Assembly (NCBI GenBank): GCA_027067895.1
Contig: JAMOUY010000266.1
Coordinates: forward strand, 1 to 7,663
DNA length: 7,663 nt
Origin: Acidobacteriota bacterium
Lineage (GTDB): Bacteria; Acidobacteriota; Holophagae; Thermotomaculales; Thermotomaculaceae
Reading direction: 5' to 3'
Shown piece by piece: positions 1 through 7,663 of this stretch (its first letter is position 1; every line of letters starts with the position of its first letter). The notes under the pieces are model-generated. The model ran no database searches. It saw nothing but the letters and a program-made list of their open reading frames with translations, and was not told the DNA's origin. The position numbers were made by a program, and so were the translations under genes.

Positions 1-2502
<2,502 letters not shown>

Positions 2503-2503
<1 letters not shown>

Positions 2504-2524
2504 TTATAATCCTCCTCTTATAAT
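2503..2524 (-). promoter_or_regulatory. ftsH ribosome binding site framed by an 8-base direct repeat
   Basis: On the minus strand, ATTATAAG (2524-2517) is followed directly by AGGAGG (2516-2511) and then by a second perfect ATTATAAG (2510-2503), whose last base is the G of the GTG start. Each copy contains the palindrome TTATAA, so the two can also pair into a weak A/U hairpin that puts the Shine-Dalgarno sequence in the loop. The strong AGGAGG at seven bases supports GTG as the ftsH start. Any regulatory role of the repeat is inference. Confidence 0.6.
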
Positions 2525-2538
2525 ATGCAGGTTTGATT

Positions 2539-3933
2539 TTACCCCAAGGAATCTTTTATGTAAACCTTAATCAATGCGTTATCTTTTCCCACACTTTTTA
2601 AAGTATCCGATATGGCAATATCCGGAATAAAAAGTATTTCGTTTCCGCTTTTCAAGCAGTAAATTGTTTGTCTCAGAAATTTATTTACGCCTCTTTTTTT
2701 AAGGAAATTCTTTAAATCCCTCTTTTTTTCGTTGAAAAGAATAAAATCGTTTTCAAAATCAATTCTTGCAACTTTAAGGCTTTTTTCTTTTTTAAAAAAA
2801 CTTTGCGGAATAAAACAGAACGACTTGTTTTTAGCCTCTTCAAACACTCCTTTCTCAAAAACAAAGGAAAAGCCGAGAGGCAAGGAAATTTTCTGCTCTT
2901 TTTCTACAACAAAAGAGTTTGCTAAAAAAAAATCTTTTTTTACAATAAAGAAAAAATCCTTTGTCTTTGCCATAAAAAGCGATTTGTCCGGGAAAAGGCT
3001 TCTCAACCCTGTTTTTTTTTGGTTAACAAAGGAAAAAACATCTTTCAAAAGCATTTTTGAAATTCCATAAGTGCTTCCTTTAACTCTCTCAAAAAGACGA
3101 AGAAAAATATCGTTAAAGGCGTAATCCGGCAGATTTTGAAGAAAATCAAGTTTCACCCTTGCGCCGTAATTGTCGGCAAAGGCGTTGTTTTCAAGAAAAA
3201 AATCAATAAAATAATTCTGCGATTTTAAACTTGCTTCCAAATTCTTAAAAAGAGACTCAAACCGTTTTTCAAAGCCTTTACCGAAGGTTTTTTGCAATGC
3301 GGGAATAAGCGATATCCTAACCCTGTTTCTTAAAAAATTTTTCTCAAAATTGCTTTTGTCTATCTCATAGGCTATCCCGTAAAAATCAAGCGTTTTCCTG
3401 ATTTCCGCCCCGTCAAGGCAAAGAACAGGCCTAATCAGACAGCCTTTTTTTGCAGGCATTCCGGTTAATCCCCTTAATCCGGTGCCGCGAAAAATGTTTA
3501 AAAAAAAGGTTTCCATTGAATCTGAAAAATTGTGGGCAAGGGCAATTTTGTTTCCTTTTCCCTCTTCAACAAGTTTTTTGAAAAAAGAATGCCTCAGCCG
3601 TCTTGCCGCCATCTCAATTGAAATTCCTTTGTCTTTTGCAAAAGCTTTAACGTCTCCGCTTCCGGGAAAAAAGTTTAATCCGAATCTTTCGGCAAGTTTT
3701 TTAACGAAAAATTCCTCACTGTCCGCTTCAATCCTCAATTTGTGGTTAAAATGACACACGGAAAGTTCAAAATTCAAATTTCTTTTTGCACAATTGAGAA
3801 AGTAAAGCATAAAAACGGAATCCGCTCCACCGCTTACAGCGGCAATTATTTTGTCGTTTTCCTGAATTAAACCGTTTTTTTCAATGAAAGAAAAAATCTT
3901 TTGGAATACCCTATCCGAGCACAAGTTTTTCAT
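2539..3933 (-). CDS. tilS: tRNA(Ile)-lysidine synthase TilS
   Basis: TilS uses ATP and lysine to convert C34 of the CAU-anticodon tRNA-Ile to lysidine, changing it from methionine to isoleucine identity and AUA reading. The 464-residue length suits the long TilS form. The N-terminal ATP-pyrophosphatase domain has the P-loop SGGADS (34-39), the IEMAARRLR stretch (106-114), RGTGLRGL (149-156) and RNRVRISLIP (202-211). A C-terminal substrate-binding domain follows (about 380-460), containing RDLKNFLKKRGVN (405-417) and ILFIPDIAISD (433-443). The start is the ATG at 3931-3933, overlapping the ispE end by 23 bases; its ribosome site is weak (GGCGG), consistent with coupling to ispE. Oddities: the usual HHxxDDQxET motif reads HNFSDSMET (134-142), the protein is very rich in phenylalanine (58 of 464 by hand count), and the gene contains several long homopolymer runs. 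The enzyme call is firm despite these. Confidence 0.96.
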   Translation of the reverse strand: MKNLCSDRVFQKIFSFIEKNGLIQENDKIIAAVSGGADSVFMLYFLNCAKRNLNFELSVCHFNHKLRIEADSEEFFVKKLAERFGLNFFPGSGDVKAFAKDKGISIEMAARRLRHSFFKKLVEEGKGNKIALAHNFSDSMETFFLNIFRGTGLRGLTGMPAKKGCLIRPVLCLDGAEIRKTLDFYGIAYEIDKSNFEKNFLRNRVRISLIPALQKTFGKGFEKRFESLFKNLEASLKSQNYFIDFFLENNAFADNYGARVKLDFLQNLPDYAFNDIFLRLFERVKGSTYGISKMLLKDVFSFVNQKKTGLRSLFPDKSLFMAKTKDFFFIVKKDFFLANSFVVEKEQKISLPLGFSFVFEKGVFEEAKNKSFCFIPQSFFKKEKSLKVARIDFENDFILFNEKKRDLKNFLKKRGVNKFLRQTIYCLKSGNEILFIPDIAISDTLKSVGKDNALIKVYIKDSLG

Positions 3934-4780
3934 AATCGCCGCCGCTTACGAATGATGATTTTTCAACTTTAAATTTTTCCGGAAGAAGTTTTTTAGCCCG
4001 GCTTAGATTTTCTCCGAAAATAAGAAAGGTTGAGCCTGAACCGGATAGCATCGCCTTATAGCCTTTTGCCTGCAAATAGTCAAACAATTCCGCCAACTCA
4101 GGGTCGTAAAACTCCAAAACCTTGTCAAAATCATTGTAAAAACCTTTATATCCCTTTTTGTAAAGCGACGAAACATACTCGGAAAATGCAGGCAAGTCTA
4201 TTTCTCTTTTTTCGCATTTTAAATCAAAAAGGGAATACATTTTTTCCGTTGGATAATGCTTTCCGGTAAAAACCGCCAAAAAGTCGCAATTTGACAAATC
4301 TTTAATCTTCGTTATCCTGTCTCCCCTTTCAAGTCCCATTGCCGTGCCTCCGTAAAGAAAGAAAGGCACGTCTGCGCCGATTTTTGATGCTATTTTAAGT
4401 ATTCTTTTGTCGTATTTTACCTTGAAAAAATTTTTCAAAAAAAGCAAAACAACGCCTGCGTTTGAACTTCCTCCGCCCATTCCTCCGCCAGTAGGAATAC
4501 GCTTGTCTATGAAAATCCTGAAATAATGGGGCTTTATGCTAAATTCTTCCTGAAAAAACTCAACCGCTTTATAGACAAGATTTGAGTTATCAAGGGGAAT
4601 ATCTCTGTTTGAGGAAATATCAATGCCTGTTTTTCCCTCTTCAATCTCAATGTCAATTTCATCGTAAATTGAAACAGTTTGAAAAAGAGTGAAAATATCG
4701 TGGTAGTTATCTTCCCTTTTGTCTCCTATAAACAAAAGAGGGTTTATTTTTGCAAAAGATTTTAGTTTAATCACGCTCAT
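3911..4780 (-). CDS. ispE: 4-diphosphocytidyl-2-C-methyl-D-erythritol kinase IspE
   Basis: IspE is the cytosolic GHMP-family kinase that phosphorylates the 2-hydroxyl of 4-(cytidine 5'-diphospho)-2-C-methyl-D-erythritol, a middle step of the MEP route to isoprenoid precursors. At 289 residues it has the normal length. The N-terminal substrate motif contains AKINPLL (10-16) with the catalytic lysine at 11. The ATP loop is PTGGGMGGGSSNAG (96-109), the catalytic aspartate is D137 in GADVPFFLYGG, and the third GHMP motif is LSGSGSTFLIFG (245-256). All key residues are intact. The ATG at 4778-4780 has a good AAGGTG ribosome site (4785-4790). It overlaps the upstream LolB-like gene by 14 bases and downstream tilS by 23, so all three are probably translated from one message. 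Confidence 0.97.
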   Translation of the reverse strand: MSVIKLKSFAKINPLLFIGDKREDNYHDIFTLFQTVSIYDEIDIEIEEGKTGIDISSNRDIPLDNSNLVYKAVEFFQEEFSIKPHYFRIFIDKRIPTGGGMGGGSSNAGVVLLFLKNFFKVKYDKRILKIASKIGADVPFFLYGGTAMGLERGDRITKIKDLSNCDFLAVFTGKHYPTEKMYSLFDLKCEKREIDLPAFSEYVSSLYKKGYKGFYNDFDKVLEFYDPELAELFDYLQAKGYKAMLSGSGSTFLIFGENLSRAKKLLPEKFKVEKSSFVSGGDYEKLVLG

Positions 4781-5330
4781 AAATCACCTTAAACCCTTTC
4801 GGCACCGTAATTTCGGTACTTTCAATTTTCCCTTTCACCGTTTTCCCGACAGGCTTTAAAAGAATATTCCCGAATTTTCCCATAATAACAATCTGTCCCA
4901 CATCGTTAACAATCATTTTCGTCCCGTCGGCACTCTTTTTGTTGCACTGTTTTTTCAAATAACAACGATTGAAAAAATCAACGAAATCCCCAATATTAAG
5001 GCTATAACCCATTACCCTTTTCAAATCAAAAGGCTTCTTATTATCAATATAAGCAATTTTGTTTCCGTAATCAACAATAACAAGTTTTTTTCCGTCATAA
5101 TTCGCGCGCAAAACAAGCCTGTTTGTGGGAAGAAGAATGTTTATGGCAAAAAAATCTTTGCAATCAGAGGTAATGTAAAGCCTTAAAGAATTCACGTTGT
5201 TTCCCTCAACTTTTGCGGACATTTTAAATAAAGAAGAATAAAACTCTCCGCTATCGGAAACAGGAATTTTTACACACGCTAATTTAAAGAGAATTAAGAC
5301 GATTAAGCCTATCTTTAACTTTTTCAACAT
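4767..5330 (-). CDS. Putative LolB-like outer-membrane lipoprotein (187 aa)
   Basis: The protein begins with a basic N-terminus and a hydrophobic stretch ending at C19 (MLKKLK, then LFKLAC), so it looks like a lipoprotein, although lysine at -3 is poor for a lipobox. The rest appears soluble and rich in beta strands. GYSLNIGDFVDFF (108-120) resembles the LolB stretch in which GWSLP precedes a short helix, and the size fits LolB, the outer-membrane receptor that inserts lipoproteins delivered by LolA. The position between a TPR gene and ispE matches a known LolB neighbourhood. Besides C19 there are three cysteines (57, 123, 129). I chose the ATG at 5328-5330; a TTG four codons upstream (5340-5342) is in frame but neither has a strong ribosome site. 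It overlaps the TPR gene by 47 bases and ispE by 14. Similarity is weak, so another small envelope lipoprotein is possible. Confidence 0.55.
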   Translation of the reverse strand: MLKKLKIGLIVLILFKLACVKIPVSDSGEFYSSLFKMSAKVEGNNVNSLRLYITSDCKDFFAINILLPTNRLVLRANYDGKKLVIVDYGNKIAYIDNKKPFDLKRVMGYSLNIGDFVDFFNRCYLKKQCNKKSADGTKMIVNDVGQIVIMGKFGNILLKPVGKTVKGKIESTEITVPKGFKVIYERD

Positions 5331-7017
5331 CTTGTATTCCAAAATCTATTGCATCCTGCCAAAATTCCTTTGCCTTATCCTTGTCACCTTTGGCAAAATA
5401 AAAATCTCCAAGATGAAGGCATACGTCAGGATTTGCAGGCATATGTTTGTAAGCGTACATCAGATTCTCTTCCGCTTTCTCCAAATTTCCCATTTTCAGA
5501 TAGGCAAGTCCCAATGTATCTCTGTAAGAATCCGTTTCCGGCTTTTTGTCCACAGCTTTTTTCGCCAACTCAAAAGCCTTTTTCAAATCAAGATTAAATT
5601 CAAGAAGAAAATATGCGTAATTGTTCAGCACAACGGGATTTTCGGGATACTTTTCGTAAAGTTTCTCATAAAGTTTTTTCGCATTCTCAACATCGCCAAG
5701 ATTATGATAAACAAGAGCAAGGTTTGTGCCGTAAGCAAGCCAATCATTCGTGCAGTTTAGGCATTTTTTAAAATAAGGCGCCGATTTCTTAAAATCCCTG
5801 AGTGAATAATACAAAGAAGCAAGATAATCATAGCCTAAACATTCGGGATTTTTTTTAAACATTTTTTCAATTCCGTCTATCACTTTTTTGTTGGAAGACG
5901 TAATTTTAAAAATATAAATTACCTTCTTAGCCTCTTTATAATTTTTAGCAAGAATAAGAGACTCAAACCTTAATTTCAAAATATTATCTGGGGACAAACC
6001 GTACACTTTCTCATAATTAAGTGTTTCTTTATACGCATCCTTATAATCTCCCAATGCCAAAAGAACCTTTATATAATCAAGGTAAACATCGCGGTTTAAA
6101 TCACCTGAAAGAGTTAAATCGTCTCCCTTTAAAATCATCTCATAGAATTTTTTTGACTTCTTATAGTCATGAAGGTAACTGTATGCAGTGGCTACACAGT
6201 AAACCGATACGGGAGTCGGGGAATCTTTCAAATTTTTATTGTAAATATCCACAACTTCCTTATACTTTCCTGCAAGCAAACCTGAAAGGAAAAGCCTGTC
6301 CCAATCGTTATACTCCCGATAAATCAATTTAAGATTCAAAGAAAACCTGAAAGCAAACAAATAAAAATGATTGGAAAAACTTATGCCAATCAATTCGTTG
6401 AGAATTCTGGGGTTATCAATTCTTATCCTTATCAATCTTCTCAAAGTTTGAAAAAGTTCAAAACTTTTCTTTTTTGAATTGTAAGCAACAGAAGCATAAA
6501 AAAGAGTATAATAATCCGTTTTAAAAGCATCGGGCAAAGACTCGTAATCCTTAATTACCGCATCATAGTCCTGCAACAAAAACTCAGACTCAATCACATT
6601 GTAAAGAATTTCGTAATCTCCCGACAACTCAAAGGCTTTTCTATAATTTTCAAGCGCTTTTTTTACTATTTCAGGCGACTTTAAAGTCTGGACAAGTTCC
6701 GAATAATAATCTCCAAGCCTTAAATAACCTTCCGGATTATCGGGAAAATTCTTTGTTGCAAGTTCAAGATACTCAATGGTTTTTTCAAGTTCGGAAAGAG
6801 ATTTATAACAATCTGCAAGTTCAAAATAAATATGAATGTTTTTATTGTATTCAAGAGCCTTTTCAAAATGAGGAATAGCCTTTTCACAGTCTCCCTTTTG
6901 GCTAAGCAAAACACCCAAGGTGTATTCTTTTAAAGAATTGCTTAAAGAAGCGTTTCTATCCGCAGCAAAACAATTAAAAAACAACAACAAAGATAAAAAC
7001 AACCCTAACTTTCTCAT
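5284..7017 (-). CDS. Exported tetratricopeptide-repeat protein, LolB/IspE-associated type (577 aa)
   Basis: A signal peptide (MRKLGLFLSLLLFFNCFA, residues 1-18) is probably cut near CFA-A, placing the protein in the periplasm or at the envelope. The rest is almost wholly helical repeats. Clear TPR units lie at about 31-58, 62-95 and 96-131, then more diverged ones through the middle, and again at about 427-460, 463-494, 497-530 and 531-560. TPR arrays act as protein-binding scaffolds; no enzyme motif is visible. The C-terminal part (TLGLAYLKMG at 501-510, HLGDFYFAKG at 535-544) resembles, from memory, the TPR protein encoded just before LolB in Pseudomonas, and here it also precedes a LolB-like gene and ispE. 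The ATG at 7015-7017 is preferred over an in-frame TTG at 7030-7032 because GGGAGAG (7021-7027) precedes it and the signal peptide starts there. The gene begins 24 bases after rnpB. The specific partner is unknown. Confidence 0.85.
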   Translation of the reverse strand: MRKLGLFLSLLLFFNCFAADRNASLSNSLKEYTLGVLLSQKGDCEKAIPHFEKALEYNKNIHIYFELADCYKSLSELEKTIEYLELATKNFPDNPEGYLRLGDYYSELVQTLKSPEIVKKALENYRKAFELSGDYEILYNVIESEFLLQDYDAVIKDYESLPDAFKTDYYTLFYASVAYNSKKKSFELFQTLRRLIRIRIDNPRILNELIGISFSNHFYLFAFRFSLNLKLIYREYNDWDRLFLSGLLAGKYKEVVDIYNKNLKDSPTPVSVYCVATAYSYLHDYKKSKKFYEMILKGDDLTLSGDLNRDVYLDYIKVLLALGDYKDAYKETLNYEKVYGLSPDNILKLRFESLILAKNYKEAKKVIYIFKITSSNKKVIDGIEKMFKKNPECLGYDYLASLYYSLRDFKKSAPYFKKCLNCTNDWLAYGTNLALVYHNLGDVENAKKLYEKLYEKYPENPVVLNNYAYFLLEFNLDLKKAFELAKKAVDKKPETDSYRDTLGLAYLKMGNLEKAEENLMYAYKHMPANPDVCLHLGDFYFAKGDKDKAKEFWQDAIDFGIQDVEKVKDRLNRLNSL

Positions 7018-7020
7018 AAA

Positions 7021-7027
7021 CTCTCCC
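7021..7027 (-). promoter_or_regulatory. Shine-Dalgarno site of the TPR gene
   Basis: GGGAGAG on the minus strand, with the GGAG core five bases before the ATG at 7015-7017. It excludes the in-frame TTG at 7030-7032, which lies upstream of this site, as the main start. It lies between the rnpB 3' end and the TPR gene. Confidence 0.65.
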
Positions 7028-7041
7028 GGCAAAAATAAAGT

Positions 7042-7388
7042 GGAAGAAAGGCTGTAAGCCGAATTCTGTCTCGGGTAATCATTCCTCTGGGATATCGGTT
7101 GCCCGATACCGCAAGCAGCCTACCCGGAAGCATGGGGCGGGCCACCCTCGTACGCTTCCCTATTTGGCCTTGCTCCGTGCGGGGTTTACCATGCCTCCGA
7201 TGTCGCCATCGAAGCGGTGGGCTCTTACCCCACCTTTTCACCCTTACCCCGATTAACATCGGGGCGGTATATTTTCTGTGGCACTTTCCTTCTCCTTTCA
7301 GAGACCGGGCTTTCCCCGGCGCACTGCCCTATGGAGTTCGGACTTTCCTCAAAGGCTTAAAACCTTTGCGATTACCCGCCTTTCTTCC
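7042..7388 (-). ncRNA. rnpB: RNase P RNA, bacterial class A
   Basis: This is the catalytic RNA of RNase P, which with the small protein RnpA removes 5' leaders from pre-tRNAs. The ends are set by an 11-base-pair perfect P1 helix: GGAAGAAAGGC (7388-7378) with GCCTTTCTTCC (7052-7042), giving about 347 nt, normal for class A. The conserved core is present: GAGGAAAGTCC (7350-7340) and CAGAATTCGGCTTA (near 7068-7055) form the P4 region, and GGAGCAAGGCCAAATA (7176-7161) is the conserved central block. The GGGTAGG loop that pairs with the tRNA CCA end lies near 7126-7119. A P12-like hairpin is at 7264-7247 and a P18-like hairpin with a GCAA tetraloop at 7110-7091. A promoter sits directly upstream. 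No terminator hairpin follows before the TPR gene, so the primary transcript probably continues into it and the mature 3' end is likely made by processing. Confidence 0.97.
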
Positions 7389-7395
7389 TTTAAAT

Positions 7396-7423
7396 ATTAT
7401 ACAGTTAACCATAAATTTAGCAA
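7396..7423 (-). promoter_or_regulatory. Sigma-70-type promoter of rnpB
   Basis: On the minus strand, TTGCTA (7423-7418, four of six matches to the -35 consensus), a 16-base spacer, and a perfect TATAAT (7401-7396). Transcription would start at about 7389-7388, which is exactly where the P1 helix begins, so the primary and mature 5' ends may coincide. The A/T-rich tract upstream (7424-7450) could act as an UP element. It is also the nearest recognisable promoter to the protein operon. Confidence 0.75.
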
Positions 7424-7488
7424 CAAAATAAAAAACAAAGTTTTTTAAGGGATAAATTTTAAAAGGGAAAAACAACGAAAAAGACATT

Positions 7489-7570
7489 GCGGTTTGAACA
7501 ACCAACTTTCCGGATTAAAATCGGAACCTGTCCCGACGCTAATCGGGATGCTCTGCCTATGAGCTCCGCT
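7489..7570 (-). other. tRNA-like structured element, possibly a decayed tRNA gene
   Basis: Starting 13 bases after the tRNA-Thr CCA end, the minus strand folds into consecutive arms that recall a tRNA. A D-like arm is GCTC-ATAGGCA-GAGC (7564-7550), with the GG expected in a D loop. After one A comes an anticodon-like arm TCCCGA-TTAGCG-TCGGGA (7548-7531). Then follow CAGG and a hairpin TTCCG-ATTTTAATC-CGGAA (7526-7508), which could be a long variable arm or a T arm. Last is GGTTGTTCAAAC (7503-7492), which has a T-loop-like TTCAAAC. GCGG (7569-7566) can pair with CCGC (7492-7489). It is not a normal tRNA: the anticodon loop has the wrong size, there is no full acceptor stem and no CCA. It may be a decayed or unusual tRNA, or an unrelated set of hairpins. 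Confidence 0.4.
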
Positions 7571-7575
7571 TACAT

Positions 7576-7583
7576 AAAAAAAA
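7576..7583 (-). terminator. T8 run directly after tRNA-Thr, possible terminator
   Basis: Eight T residues on the transcribed strand follow immediately after the encoded CCA. The GC-rich tRNA acceptor and T stems precede it, so it could release polymerase like an intrinsic terminator. There is no dedicated terminator hairpin, so this is tentative. Confidence 0.3.
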
Positions 7584-7659
<76 letters not shown>

Positions 7660-7663
7660 TCAC

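Larger units (their letters stand above)
7389..7583 (-). other. Non-coding spacer between tRNA-Thr and rnpB
   Basis: The tRNA-proximal half holds a folded tRNA-like element (separate entry). The rnpB-proximal half is very A/T-rich, with an imperfect repeat of TCCCTTTTAAAA and TCCCTTAAAAAA around 7443-7467, then the rnpB promoter. I see no protein-coding potential in it. Confidence 0.6.

Noticed and set aside
2504..2560. Possible ftsH promoter: TTGGGG and TATTAT with a 16-base spacer in the tilS-ftsH junction
   Set aside because: The -35 is weak, and a start seven bases after TATTAT would fall in the Shine-Dalgarno site, leaving the message without a usable ribosome site.
7014..7259. Minus-strand open frame of 81 codons overlapping rnpB
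   Set aside because: It lies within the RNase P RNA gene and its sequence is fully explained by the conserved RNA structure.
7099..7431. Plus-strand open frame of 110 codons opposite rnpB
   Set aside because: It is antisense to the RNase P RNA, crosses its promoter and has no ribosome site or recognisable protein features.
7508..7526. Anticodon arm with a UUA (ochre-reading) anticodon in TTCCG-ATTTTAATC-CGGAA
   Set aside because: Reading it as a suppressor tRNA needs an A-C mismatch closing the loop and leaves an extra hairpin between the D and anticodon arms. A variable arm or T arm relic is simpler.

Overview
The window is a compact, visibly AT-rich stretch of bacterial chromosome. Every gene I can support lies on the minus strand and is read from right to left. 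I see no mobile element, CRISPR array, phage gene or toxin-antitoxin pair, and no genuinely new system. The content is core housekeeping, with a few local oddities listed as findings.

In transcription order: a tRNA-Thr(UGU) gene at the right edge (7659-7584); a spacer of about 195 bases that holds a tRNA-like folded element of unknown status and then a good sigma-70-type promoter; the class A RNase P RNA gene rnpB (7388-7042); and, 24 bases after it, a tightly packed run of six protein genes. These are an exported TPR-repeat protein (7017-5284), a small putative lipoprotein resembling LolB (5330-4767), ispE (4780-3911), tilS (3933-2539), ftsH (2503-665) and folP (starting at 696 and running off the left edge). 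Four of the five gene junctions overlap (47, 14, 23 and 32 bases). The only gap is 35 bases between tilS and ftsH, and I see no internal terminator. The block therefore looks like one operon, and the nearest recognisable promoter upstream of it is that of rnpB.

The genes cover several basic tasks: tRNA supply and maturation (tRNA-Thr, RNase P, lysidine formation by TilS), isoprenoid precursor synthesis by the MEP pathway (IspE), folate synthesis (FolP), membrane protein quality control (FtsH), and probably outer-membrane lipoprotein handling (TPR protein plus LolB-like protein). From memory, the order TPR protein, LolB, IspE is also found in gamma-proteobacteria such as Pseudomonas. This is the main support for the LolB-like call, because sequence similarity alone is weak.

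Organism: a LolB-like lipoprotein and a signal-peptide-bearing TPR protein suggest a diderm bacterium. The AT-rich composition, MEP pathway, class A RNase P RNA, the tilS-ftsH-folP order and the long form of FolP with an extra N-terminal domain would suit a lineage such as Deferribacterota or a relative of Desulfobacterota. This placement is an inference from gene order and general character, not a match to a known genome.
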